Below, piece after piece: positions 16,673-25,488 of a stretch of DNA of 64,000 bases; the stretch's first letter is position 1; each line of letters opens with the position of its first letter. Position numbers and translations under genes: made by a program. The notes under the pieces were generated by a model. That model did no database searches. It was not told the origin of the DNA and saw only the letters and a program-made list of their open reading frames with translations. The stretch spans positions 1-64,000 of the forward strand of contig JAHZHA010000029.1 of assembly GCA_019420525.1 (NCBI GenBank), given 5' to 3'. This stretch comes from Bacillota bacterium. GTDB taxonomy: Bacteria; Bacillota; Clostridia; Peptostreptococcales; Anaerovoracaceae.

Positions 16673-16963
16673 TTCAAATCTCCTTTCGTGTTTCTTTCTC
16701 ACATCTGATATTATACATGATCTGCGGGAAAATTCCTGCAATCGGGAGGATTTGTGATGAAGGATAACGGAAAAAACAGCCGGAAGTACGAAAAGAGAAT
16801 TGAAAAAAGAAGAAACACCGGAATGATCTCCCGATGTGGTGCGGAGGCGGAATATGGTGTATAATATTACGATAATTTTCAGGAAGAAAAGCGGCGGTCT
16901 GCGGAAGCGGGTGACGCCGAGACGGCAGAAAGAAAAGCGGGTGCAGGAAAGGACGGTTCTGAG

Positions 16964-17914
16964 ATGGACAGCGAGAGCAGACGGTTTGCAGCGGGGATCA
17001 ACTGGTACCCCGGACATATGAAGAAAACAAGAGAGATGATTCAGGAGAATCTGAAGCTGGTGGATGCTGTCATCGAGGTCATCGATGCGCGGATTCCCGT
17101 TTCCAGCAGGAATCCTATCATAGACGACCTGGTGAAGAATAAGACGAGGATCGTCGTGCTCAACAAAATCGATCTGGCGGACGACGGTCAGACGGAGGCC
17201 TGGAGAAAAAAACTGACAGCAGACGGAACATATGCGGTGGCCGTAAACTGCAGTGCCGGTACGGGCATCGGTCAGATTTACAGATATCTCGATCAGATCA
17301 AAGCGGACCGGGACAGGGAATCGGTGAGAAAACGTCCGCTGCGCCTGATGATCGTCGGTGTCCCGAATGCGGGAAAGTCGTCGCTGATCAATAAGCTGAC
17401 GGGCAGAAAGAGTGCAAAGACGGGAGACCGACCGGGAGTGACGAGAGGCAAGCAGTGGCTCACTCTGAAAAACGGCATGCAGCTTCTGGACACGCCGGGA
17501 ATTCTCTGGCCGAAGTTTGAAGATCCCGATGTGGGACTGAATCTGGCTTTCTGCGGGTCCATTCGCGATGAGATTCTCGATGTGGAGACGCTCTGTCTCG
17601 AACTGATCCGGGTTCTGCTGAAAGATTACAGCGAACTTCTGGAAGCCCGGTATAAAGTGGAAAATATCAGCGGAGATGCGCTGGAAGCCATGGAAGAGAT
17701 CGCCAGGAAGAGAGGCTTCATTTTTCCGGGCAAGCGTATCGATTATGAGCGGACGGCGAAGACCGTACTGGATGAATTCCGGGGAGGCAGGATCGGACGC
17801 ATAACACTGGAGCGCTGCGAGGAGAGGAAGGAGAGGCATGACGAAAGCGGAACGGCTGGAGAAGATGAAAGAAGATCTGATCCGGATGAGCAGGATGGAG
17901 AAGGAACTGTATAA
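16964..17914 (+). CDS. rbgA: Ribosome biogenesis GTPase RbgA (YlqF)
   Basis: This 316-residue circularly permuted GTPase assists a late step of 50S subunit assembly in Firmicutes. The order is permuted as expected: G4 NKID (67-70) comes before G1 GVPNAGKSS (about 131-139) and G3 DTPG. The N-terminus INWYPGHMKKTREMI is the diagnostic RbgA block. The family normally ends soon after a segment like GRIGRITLER; here about 30 charged residues follow, encoded over the first 77 bp of rnhB in another frame. A TATAAT box at 16860-16865 lies upstream. The rbgA-rnhB order is common in Firmicutes. Confidence 0.95.
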   Translation: MDSESRRFAAGINWYPGHMKKTREMIQENLKLVDAVIEVIDARIPVSSRNPIIDDLVKNKTRIVVLNKIDLADDGQTEAWRKKLTADGTYAVAVNCSAGTGIGQIYRYLDQIKADRDRESVRKRPLRLMIVGVPNAGKSSLINKLTGRKSAKTGDRPGVTRGKQWLTLKNGMQLLDTPGILWPKFEDPDVGLNLAFCGSIRDEILDVETLCLELIRVLLKDYSELLEARYKVENISGDALEAMEEIARKRGFIFPGKRIDYERTAKTVLDEFRGGRIGRITLERCEERKERHDESGTAGEDERRSDPDEQDGEGTV

Positions 17915-18500
17915 AAATGGAAACGAACGGGGAGCGGTGAGATATATCGCAGGCGTTGACGAGGTGGGCAGAGGGCCTCTGGCGGGGCCGGTGGTGGCAG
18001 CTGCCGTCATTCTGCCGGAGGATTTCAGCGTTCTCGGCGTCAATGATTCAAAGAAGCTGTCTGAAAAGCGGAGAGAAGAATTGTATGAGATGATTCTCCG
18101 GGAAGCGGTGGCCTGGAGCATCGGTATGCGCGACAATGAAGTCATCGATCGCATCAATATTCTCGAAGCTACAAAGGAAGCGATGACGGAGGCCGTGCAA
18201 AACCTGGCGATCACGCCGGATCATATTCTTATCGACGCGCTGACTCTGCCGGAGATCGATATACCTCAGACAGGCATTGTCCGGGGAGATGCGGAAAGCG
18301 TATCAGTGGCAGCAGCCTCTATCGTGGCAAAGGTGACCAGGGATCGGATGATGGTGAAGTATCACGAAATATATCCCGGCTATGCATTTGACAGCAACAA
18401 GGGTTACGGAACGAAAGCGCATTATGAAGGACTGGAACGCAGCGGCCTGTGTGCCATACACAGAAAATCCTTTCTGAAGAAATATTTCGCTTCAAAGTGA
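17838..18500 (+). CDS. rnhB: Ribonuclease HII
   Basis: This 220-residue RNase HII removes RNA from RNA-DNA hybrids and misincorporated ribonucleotides. Family blocks are complete: VDEVGRGPLAGPVVAAAVIL with the catalytic Asp-Glu, NDSKKLSEKRREELYEMI, and later ILIDALTLPE and SVAAASIVAKVTRD. The N-terminal 30 residues before YIAGVDEVGRG are helical and charged, as in many Gram-positive forms. GGAGAGG upstream supports the ATG at 17838, inside the rbgA gene. Confidence 0.96.
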   Translation: MTKAERLEKMKEDLIRMSRMEKELYKNGNERGAVRYIAGVDEVGRGPLAGPVVAAAVILPEDFSVLGVNDSKKLSEKRREELYEMILREAVAWSIGMRDNEVIDRINILEATKEAMTEAVQNLAITPDHILIDALTLPEIDIPQTGIVRGDAESVSVAAASIVAKVTRDRMMVKYHEIYPGYAFDSNKGYGTKAHYEGLERSGLCAIHRKSFLKKYFASK

Positions 18501-18572
18501 CGACGGAGACCGGCCGGAGGACGCCCGGTAGGGGCTGCACTCCGGATAGTGCAGACGCTGAAGGAGGATGAC

Positions 18573-18623
18573 AAAAAAGCGCCTGCCGGCGGTTCCGGGA
18601 AAATTCCGGTTCCGCCGGCAGGC
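18573..18623 (-). terminator. Intrinsic terminator of the thioesterase gene
   Basis: GCCTGCCGGCGG (18581-18592) and CCGCCGGCAGGC (18612-18623) form a 12-bp stem. On the minus strand it is followed by a run of six T, so it mainly serves the gene at 18662-19096. It may also block rnhB transcripts. Confidence 0.85.
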
Positions 18624-18661
18624 TCATATATGTTAAGAGTGAGTAATGTAACATGCGCCTT

Positions 18662-19096
18662 TTATTTCTCTTTGTCGTTTGTGAGAAAAACAGACATATC
18701 CATCTCGTAATAGAGTCCTGTAGCTGTCACGATAACGGTATCGCCGTCTTTCAGAACGCCCTCTGTGTAAAACTTCTTGCCTTCTCTCTTGTTGACCCAT
18801 GCTTCGGCTACCAGCTTATGGCCGATGACTGCAGGATTTTTAAAATCGCAGTCTGAATGGAGCGTAACGCTGTCTACACCGTAAGCATCCACTGCGTAAT
18901 ACATCACTTCATCCATGAGCATGAGGGAAAAACCTCCGTGCATCAGTCCGTTGAGACCGCACATATAATCTTCGGGCACGATTTCCGCACGGGCTTTGTT
19001 GTCTTCCTGTGTGATCTTAAGATGAAGTCCTTTGGGATTCGTAGGACTACATACGAAACAATTTGCAAATTTGTCAGCTGCTGTATATGTGGCCAT
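18662..19096 (-). CDS. PaaI-like hotdog-fold thioesterase
   Basis: This is a 144-residue single hotdog domain of the PaaI family, whose members hydrolyse acyl-CoA thioesters. CFVCSPTNPKGLHL near the N-terminus and NGLMHGGFSLMLMDEVMYYA (about residues 49-68) match the family, the latter being the long hotdog helix with the HGG turn. Cys13 and Cys16 of CFVC may add a small structural feature. GAGGAGA precedes the start on the minus strand. It is divergent from the Crp/Fnr gene, with a 126-bp shared upstream region. Confidence 0.85.
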   Translation of the reverse strand: MATYTAADKFANCFVCSPTNPKGLHLKITQEDNKARAEIVPEDYMCGLNGLMHGGFSLMLMDEVMYYAVDAYGVDSVTLHSDCDFKNPAVIGHKLVAEAWVNKREGKKFYTEGVLKDGDTVIVTATGLYYEMDMSVFLTNDKEK

Positions 19097-19155
19097 AGTA
19101 TTCTCCTCTCTGCATCCGCATCCTGATCATTAGCGTACGTTCTATTTGTATGATA

Positions 19156-19197
19156 ATTATAGAGGGAGGAATTGTGTTTTTCTGTAGCTTATGCTAC
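19156..19197. promoter_or_regulatory. Candidate operator and minus-strand promoter between divergent genes
   Basis: GTAGC-TTAT-GCTAC (19184-19197) is a 5-bp dyad with a four-base centre, of a size a Crp/Fnr dimer could bind. On the minus strand a TATAAT box lies at 19161-19156, so the dyad covers the -35 region of the thioesterase promoter and lies 25 bp before the regulator's own start codon. Confidence 0.5.
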
Positions 19198-19222
19198 GAT
19201 TTTCTCGTCAGGAGGCAAAAAA

Positions 19223-19885
19223 ATGGATGTAATTATTCCGGATAACCTGTTTCCGTACTTTGAAATGTGCGGAATGAGAAAAAATTATGCGCCGGGAGAG
19301 ATGATACGCCAGGAAATCCCCGGAAGCGAACGTCTCTATCTGGTGGAGGCGGGCCGCGTGCGCGTCTACTGCTCAGATGCGTCGGGCCGTGAACTGACGC
19401 TCCGGATTATGGGGAAAGGCCGTCTGATCGGCGAAGACATTTTTGTGGGCTTCGCGGAGGCAAAGACGGCGGTATCGGCTGTAAACGATGTTACGGTGGT
19501 GAGCTGTTCGGTGCAGGATCTGTTTCCCTATATCACCAGGTCGGAGGAACTGCTGAGAGCCATTCTTCTGCATCTTACGGGAACGAATGTTTCTCTGACA
19601 CGTCATATCAGACGCATCGCCATGTTTGACAGCCGGCAGCGAGTAGCAAGTTATCTCTATGAGGAGACGAAAGAAGACAATCCGCCTCGCAATATTATAA
19701 ACCATACACTTCCCTACTCTCACGATCAGCTGTCTGTCTGTCTCGGCCTGAACCGAGTCACGGTCAGCAGGATTCTCGACGAGTTCCGGAAAAAAGGCTA
19801 CATATCCACCGGATACCGCAGGATACGTGTCTGCGACTTTGAAGGACTTCGCAGCGAATTTGACGACGGTTCGGGTAAAGTGTGA
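19223..19885 (+). CDS. Crp/Fnr family transcriptional regulator
   Basis: This 220-residue regulator has an N-terminal cyclic-nucleotide-like beta-barrel (about residues 5-120), a long dimer helix and a C-terminal winged helix. The helix-turn-helix reads HDQLSVCLGLNRVTVSRILD (about residues 165-184). There is no N-terminal cysteine cluster of the Fnr kind, so direct [4Fe-4S] oxygen sensing is unlikely. AGGAGG before the ATG at 19223 sets the start; the frame is open further upstream but without a site. The effector is unknown. The dyad just upstream may be its own operator. Confidence 0.88.
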   Translation: MDVIIPDNLFPYFEMCGMRKNYAPGEMIRQEIPGSERLYLVEAGRVRVYCSDASGRELTLRIMGKGRLIGEDIFVGFAEAKTAVSAVNDVTVVSCSVQDLFPYITRSEELLRAILLHLTGTNVSLTRHIRRIAMFDSRQRVASYLYEETKEDNPPRNIINHTLPYSHDQLSVCLGLNRVTVSRILDEFRKKGYISTGYRRIRVCDFEGLRSEFDDGSGKV

Positions 19886-19966
19886 TATTTCTTTTTAAGC
19901 GCATTTATAGTAAAATTAATTAGTTAAGGTAAAAGCAATTTTCAGAACGAAGGAGAATTTTCAGAT

Positions 19967-22669
19967 ATGCCGAAGAATTTAGCGAAGACATATAATCCGA
20001 AGGAATTCGAAACCCGGATTTACGAAGAATGGGAGGAAAACGGTGCGTTTGCTCCCGGCGAAGATAAATCGAAAAAACCGTTTACCATCGTGATGCCGCC
20101 TCCGAATATCACGGGCAAACTTCACATGGGACATGCGCTGGACCAGACGCTTCAGGATCTGCTGATCCGCTTCCGCAGAATGCAGGGTTACAATGCTCTG
20201 TGGGTTCCGGGCACCGATCACGCCAGCATCGCCACGGAAGTGAAAGTCGTGGAAAAAATCCGCGAAGAAGAAGGATTATCAAAGGAAGATCTCGGTCGTG
20301 AGGAGTTCCTGAAGAGAGCCTGGAAATGGAAAGAGGAATACGGCGGAACGATTAAAAAACAGGTGAGAAAGCTGGGAAGTTCCTGTGACTGGGAAAGAGA
20401 GAGATTTACTCTCGATGAAGGCTGCAGCAGAGCGGTAGTAAAGACATTCGTCAATCTGTATAAGAAAGGCCTGATTTACCGGGGCAACCGTCTGATCAAC
20501 TGGTGTCCGCAGTGCAGGACGTCTCTGTCAGATGCGGAAGTAGAACATCAGGATAAAAACGCAAAATATTATTATGTAAAATACCGGGGTGCCGACGGCG
20601 GAGAGGGCCTGGTAGTGGCCACTTCCCGTCCGGAGACTATGTTTGGCGACTGTGCGGTGGCGGTAAATCCGGAAGACGAGAGATACACGGATATGATCGG
20701 AAAGACGGTCATCGTTCCGATCGTAGAAAGAGAAGTTCCTGTCATCGCCGATCCGTATCCCGATCCGGACAAGGGAACCGGTGCGGTGAAGATCACGCCG
20801 GCTCACGACCCTAACGATTTTGAGGTAGGTGAACGCCATGACCTTCCGAGATGGTCCTGTCTGAACGAAGATGCCACCATGAATTCCATGGCAGGAAAGT
20901 ACGAAGGTATGGACCGTTTTGCCTGCAGAAAGGCTCTCGTCAGAGATCTGGACGAGTCTGGATATCTCGTAGAGACAGAGGATAAAGTGATTCCTGTGGG
21001 GGAATGTTACAGATGCCATACAGTAGTGGAACCGATGCTGTCGGATCAGTGGTTCGTAAAGATGAAGACACTGGCTGAACCGGCCATCGAGGTGGCGAAA
21101 AAGGGTGATCTCATTCACGTTCCGGAGAGATTTGAAAAGATCTATCTCCACTGGCTGGAAGATATCCGTGACTGGTGTATCTCCCGTCAGCTCTGGTGGG
21201 GACATAGAATTCCGGCATATTACTGCGAAGACTGCGGTGAGATCACAGTGGAAGAACACGCTCCGGAAAAATGTCCGAAGTGCGGCAGCACGCGTCTCCG
21301 TCAGGATGAAGACGTTCTGGACACATGGTTCAGTTCAGCTCTCTGGCCGTTCTCCACGCTGGGCTGGCCGGAAGAAACGGAAGATCTGAAGTATTTCTAT
21401 CCTACCAGTGTTCTCGTCACCGGCTATGACATCATTTTCTTCTGGGTTGTGAGAATGGTGTTCTCCGGCATCGAGGCCATGGGAGAAGTACCATTCAAGC
21501 ATGTTTACGTCCACGGCCTGGTGAGAGATGAAAACGGTCTGAAGATGAGTAAATCTTTGGGCAACGGTATCGATCCGCTGCAGATAATCGAAAATTACGG
21601 TGCCGATGCTCTGCGGTTCATGCTGATCAACGGTATCACGCCGGGCAACGATATGAGATTTTCCACCGCAAAGCTGGATGCCAGCAGGAATTTTGCCAAT
21701 AAACTGTGGAATGCGTCACGTTTTGTCATTATGAATCTCACGGGAGAAGACGACAAATTCTTGCCGATGGCTGATTACAGTGACGGTATCCATAAACTGG
21801 CGCTGAAAGATGAAGATAAGTGGATTCTTTCCACCGTCAATTCGGCAGCGGCGGAAATCACGGCGAATATGGAGAAATTCGAGCTGTCTCTGGCGGCACA
21901 GAAGGTCTATGATCTGATCTGGAATAATTTCTGCGACTGGTATATCGAATTTGTAAAGAGCAGACTCTACGGTGACGATGAAGAAGACAAGCAGGTGGCG
22001 AGAGCCGTACTGGTTAAGGTTCTGAAGGATCTGCTGAAGATGCTGCATCCGGTAATGCCGTTTATTACTGAAGAAATCTGGAGCTGTCTGCCGGTACTCA
22101 CAGATGAAGTGACGGAAGAAAATCCGAAAGGCTACCTGATCCGCCAGCCTTGGCCGGTTTATGACGAAGCCCTCTCTTTTGAAGAGGAAGAGACGATAAT
22201 CGGACGTGCCATGGAGGCGGTCAGAACGGTAAGAAATATGAGAGCGGAAGTTGAGGCGGCTCCTTCCAAAAAGGTGAGAGCTATCGTTGCGGCTTCCGGC
22301 AAAGCGGCAGAATATCTGAAGAAAGCGGAACGCCATATTATGACGCAGGCAAACGTATCGGAAATAGCCTATGTATCGGATAAATCAGAAGTGAGTGAAG
22401 AAGTGATGTCAGGCGTCCTCACAGATGCGGAAATTCTCATCGCCATGGATGAACTCATGGATTATAAGGCGGAATCGGAACGTCTCACAAAGGAAAAGAA
22501 AAAGCTGGAAGGCGAAGTGGCCAGAGTTTCAGGAAAGCTGGCAAACGAGAATTTTGTGAACAAAGCTCCGGAAAAAATTATTGCCGCCGAGCGGGAAAAG
22601 CTGGCGAAATACGAAGAAATGCTGAAGACGGTGACAGAACGTCTGGCTATTGTGGAAAAGAAACTGTAA
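19967..22669 (+). CDS. valS: Valyl-tRNA synthetase
   Basis: This is a 900-residue class I aminoacyl-tRNA synthetase that charges tRNA-Val and edits threonine. The HIGH motif is HMGH at residues 53-56 after PPPNITGKL, and KMSKS is at 526-530. ATSRPETMFGD marks the editing domain, an anticodon-binding domain follows, and a C-terminal coiled coil (last 70 residues, Lys/Glu-rich) is typical of ValRS. Two Cys pairs, CEDC and CPKC, around residues 422-441 may bind zinc. GAAGGAGAA precedes the start. The upstream gap is only 81 bp, too short for a T-box leader. Confidence 0.98.
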   Translation: MPKNLAKTYNPKEFETRIYEEWEENGAFAPGEDKSKKPFTIVMPPPNITGKLHMGHALDQTLQDLLIRFRRMQGYNALWVPGTDHASIATEVKVVEKIREEEGLSKEDLGREEFLKRAWKWKEEYGGTIKKQVRKLGSSCDWERERFTLDEGCSRAVVKTFVNLYKKGLIYRGNRLINWCPQCRTSLSDAEVEHQDKNAKYYYVKYRGADGGEGLVVATSRPETMFGDCAVAVNPEDERYTDMIGKTVIVPIVEREVPVIADPYPDPDKGTGAVKITPAHDPNDFEVGERHDLPRWSCLNEDATMNSMAGKYEGMDRFACRKALVRDLDESGYLVETEDKVIPVGECYRCHTVVEPMLSDQWFVKMKTLAEPAIEVAKKGDLIHVPERFEKIYLHWLEDIRDWCISRQLWWGHRIPAYYCEDCGEITVEEHAPEKCPKCGSTRLRQDEDVLDTWFSSALWPFSTLGWPEETEDLKYFYPTSVLVTGYDIIFFWVVRMVFSGIEAMGEVPFKHVYVHGLVRDENGLKMSKSLGNGIDPLQIIENYGADALRFMLINGITPGNDMRFSTAKLDASRNFANKLWNASRFVIMNLTGEDDKFLPMADYSDGIHKLALKDEDKWILSTVNSAAAEITANMEKFELSLAAQKVYDLIWNNFCDWYIEFVKSRLYGDDEEDKQVARAVLVKVLKDLLKMLHPVMPFITEEIWSCLPVLTDEVTEENPKGYLIRQPWPVYDEALSFEEEETIIGRAMEAVRTVRNMRAEVEAAPSKKVRAIVAASGKAAEYLKKAERHIMTQANVSEIAYVSDKSEVSEEVMSGVLTDAEILIAMDELMDYKAESERLTKEKKKLEGEVARVSGKLANENFVNKAPEKIIAAEREKLAKYEEMLKTVTERLAIVEKKL

Positions 22670-22702
22670 TACAGATAATACTGAGAATGGGATGACAGAG
22701 AA

Positions 22703-24061
22703 ATGACTTACGAAGAAGCGATCGGAAAAATCCACGAGTTTGAAGTATTCGGATCGAAGCTGGGACTGGAGCGGATGAAGAAGCTCCTGTCCCTTCTCGG
22801 CGATCCCCAGGAGGACATGAAGATCGTACATGTGGCCGGCACCAATGGAAAAGGTTCCGTGTGCCGTTATATATACTCTGCCCTTCAAGAAAACGGATAC
22901 CGGTGCGGCGGGTATTTTTCTCCGTATATCGAAAATTTTACGGAGCGCATCGAATTTAACGGAGAGGAGATTTCCAGAGAGGCTCTGGTCAGTCATACGG
23001 AAAAATGTCTGAAGGCTGCGGAGCAGATGGTCTCGGAAGGTTTTGAATCTCCTACGGAATTTGAACTGGTGACCGCCATAGGTCTTTCGTATTTTTATGA
23101 ACAGAAGGCGGATTTTGTGATTCTGGAAGTAGGACTGGGAGGCAGAGGCGATTCCACCAATATATGTGACAAACCTGTGGTGACTGCGATCACCTCTATC
23201 GCTCTGGATCATACGGCGCAGCTGGGAGGCACTCTGGAGCTTATCGCCGCGGAAAAGGCGGGCATTCTGAAAGCGGGTGTTCCGGCGGTAGTGTGCGTAC
23301 CGGACGCCGGTCCCATGGGAGTCATCCGGGCCAGAGCGGAAGAACTGGGGGCGCCGGTGATCGATGTGACGAAGTTCCGGGTGAAAAATATCAGAGAAGA
23401 TCTGGTTGGAACCCGTTTTGATGCGGAACTCAGCGGATTCCGGGAAGCTCTGTCACCCTGCGGCAAACCGGATGAGAAAGAACCGGCGTTTCAGGATGTG
23501 GAAATTTCCATGGATGGCAGGCATCAGATATCGAATGCTCTCTGTGCACTTTCGGTGATTGAAGTGATGCGCAGAGCGGGTATCATAATGACAGATGAAA
23601 AAATTCTGCAGGGAATGAAAAAAGCCGTGCAGAAAGCCAGATTTGAAATACTGGAGACATCTCCGTATGTCATCCTGGATGGCGCGCACAATCCAGCAGG
23701 CGTCCGTGCTCTGACCGACACGGTGCTGACTCATTTTTCAGGGAGAAGAATTCTGCTGTGCGCGGGGATTCTGAAAGACAAGGAATATTACAAGATGGCA
23801 GAGATGCTGACGGAGCTGAGAGCAGATCTCATTCTGACAAATGTGCCGAATCCGCGGACTATGGAAGCGGAAGAACTGGCTGGCGTATTTCTGTCATTCG
23901 ATCTGTACGGGAAAAGAGAAAGGGAAGTATGGACGGTTCCCGTCTGTGCGGAAGCAATCGCTTTGGCGGAGGCGCGGAAAACCGGTTATGACCTCGTTCT
24001 GTGGGCAGGATCGCTTTACCTCATGGGCGAGGTGCGGAGGAATATCACATGCAGGCAGTAA
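22703..24061 (+). CDS. folC: Folylpolyglutamate synthase / dihydrofolate synthase
   Basis: This 452-residue Mur-ligase-family enzyme adds glutamate to folates, and in many bacteria also to dihydropteroate. The P-loop VAGTNGKGSVC (about residues 45-55) and the GYFSPYIENFTERI block are diagnostic, followed by LEVGLGGRGDSTN and the C-terminal domain starting near YVILDGAHNPAGV. It follows valS by 33 bp, a common Firmicutes order, and its end overlaps the next gene by 13 bp. Confidence 0.95.
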   Translation: MTYEEAIGKIHEFEVFGSKLGLERMKKLLSLLGDPQEDMKIVHVAGTNGKGSVCRYIYSALQENGYRCGGYFSPYIENFTERIEFNGEEISREALVSHTEKCLKAAEQMVSEGFESPTEFELVTAIGLSYFYEQKADFVILEVGLGGRGDSTNICDKPVVTAITSIALDHTAQLGGTLELIAAEKAGILKAGVPAVVCVPDAGPMGVIRARAEELGAPVIDVTKFRVKNIREDLVGTRFDAELSGFREALSPCGKPDEKEPAFQDVEISMDGRHQISNALCALSVIEVMRRAGIIMTDEKILQGMKKAVQKARFEILETSPYVILDGAHNPAGVRALTDTVLTHFSGRRILLCAGILKDKEYYKMAEMLTELRADLILTNVPNPRTMEAEELAGVFLSFDLYGKREREVWTVPVCAEAIALAEARKTGYDLVLWAGSLYLMGEVRRNITCRQ

Positions 24062-25479
24062 GCGAAGACAAAAAAATCGATTTATCGGGAAAAAATAAGG
24101 TACTCCTGATTTACAATCCGAAATCGGGAAGCGGCATGTTCCAGAACAATCTGGACAAGATTGTGGCGAAATTTCAGTCAAAGGGAATGATCGTCGTGCC
24201 ACTGCGGGCGGACGGCAGTGTTTCCATCGAGAGTTTCCTTTCTGGGATCGAAGAATCGAAGTATAGAAAGATTATCGCTGCTGGAGGAGACGGTACGATA
24301 AATATCGTGGTGAATGCCATGATGAAAAACGATATTCACGTACCGCTGGCACTATTTCCGGCGGGAACGGCAAATGATTTTGCACATTACTTCGACATTC
24401 CGACGGATATCGACGGAATGCTCTCTATCGCTTTAGAGGATTGCTATATGGATGCAGATCTGGGAAAGTGCAATGGCAGATACTTCGTCAATGTAGCGGC
24501 CATCGGTCCGGTAATCGATGTCAGCCAGAAGACAGATACTACCATGAAAAACGCTCTGGGGATCATGGCATATTATCTGCGGGGACTTTCCGAAGTGAAA
24601 TCTCTAAAAGCGGTGGAGTTCGCCATTTCTTCGCCGGAGATCGATTTTACGGGCAAAATTTTCTTTATGGTGGTGATGAACGGAAATTCCGCCGGGGGGT
24701 TCCGCCGGCTGGGAATTCAGTCATCGATTAACGACGGGCTTCTGGACGTCATCATATTCAAGGAGATGAACATCGTGGAACTTCTGCCGCTGGTGATAAA
24801 TGTGCTCCAGGGGCGTCATGATGAAAATAAAAATGTAATATATTTCCAGACTCCGAGTCTGCGCATCGAATCTCCAGAGGACATGACGACGGATCTGGAC
24901 GGTGAAAAGGGCGAGCCTCTACCTTTGGATATTTCTATCGTACCGAAACGTCTGAAGATCAATATCCGACCGTCGAAAAACGAAAAAGACGGCGCTGAAC
25001 CGGAAATCGATGCAGATATAAATGACGGCGAAAAAACGTCATATGAGATCGTGGCCATCGATGATCATGAATCTCTGAACGGCTTTTATGAAAAGAATGA
25101 GCTGGAAATTTCCGAGGAAGATCCCGTAGGAACAGATGCGGTCAAAAGCTGGGTTCTCATGGAGGACGGGAAAATGGCAGGTGCTTCGACTCTCGCGTTG
25201 CGGGCAGGCGAATATATCATCGATGGCATCGCCCTCAGTCGATCTTACCGGGGCGGTGGCAGGGGCACCGCGCTTCTGAATACCGTGATCGATGAAGTGA
25301 GGAAGCGCGGTGGAAGCCGGATCTATCTGGTTGCCAGAGCTCCGGAATTCTTCGCGGCCAACGGTTTTGAGGAAGTGGAACGTTCCGATGCGCCGGAGTT
25401 CTTCGAGTGTTTTGGATGCGAGCAGTACGGAGTGAAATGTTTCCCGAAGGTGATGCGGTATACTCTTCCGGCTGAATAA
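24049..25479 (+). CDS. Diacylglycerol/lipid kinase fused to a GNAT acetyltransferase
   Basis: This 476-residue two-domain protein begins with a DagK/YegS-type lipid kinase domain (about residues 15-310): YNPKSGSG, GGDGT at 79-83 and PAGTANDFA at 104-112 are the nucleotide-binding and substrate blocks. A linker rich in Asp/Glu leads to a GNAT N-acetyltransferase domain (about 345-475) with the acetyl-CoA loop RSYRGGGRGTALLNTVIDEV. The join is in frame with no frameshift. Kinases of this group phosphorylate diacylglycerol to recycle lipid; the acetyltransferase substrate is unknown. CGGAGGAA sets the start at 24049, overlapping folC. Confidence 0.88.
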   Translation: MQAVSEDKKIDLSGKNKVLLIYNPKSGSGMFQNNLDKIVAKFQSKGMIVVPLRADGSVSIESFLSGIEESKYRKIIAAGGDGTINIVVNAMMKNDIHVPLALFPAGTANDFAHYFDIPTDIDGMLSIALEDCYMDADLGKCNGRYFVNVAAIGPVIDVSQKTDTTMKNALGIMAYYLRGLSEVKSLKAVEFAISSPEIDFTGKIFFMVVMNGNSAGGFRRLGIQSSINDGLLDVIIFKEMNIVELLPLVINVLQGRHDENKNVIYFQTPSLRIESPEDMTTDLDGEKGEPLPLDISIVPKRLKINIRPSKNEKDGAEPEIDADINDGEKTSYEIVAIDDHESLNGFYEKNELEISEEDPVGTDAVKSWVLMEDGKMAGASTLALRAGEYIIDGIALSRSYRGGGRGTALLNTVIDEVRKRGGSRIYLVARAPEFFAANGFEEVERSDAPEFFECFGCEQYGVKCFPKVMRYTLPAE

Positions 25480-25488
25480 GGTGCGAAG

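Noticed and set aside
16673..18214. A long minus-strand open frame running from inside rnhB and rbgA into the Nudix gene
   Set aside because: Only the last 210 residues match a protein family and have a ribosome-binding site. The upstream part is the antisense of rbgA-rnhB, which are strongly supported genes on the plus strand.
19886..19966. T-box riboswitch before valS
   Set aside because: The gap is only 81 bp and has neither the T-box sequence nor a terminator.
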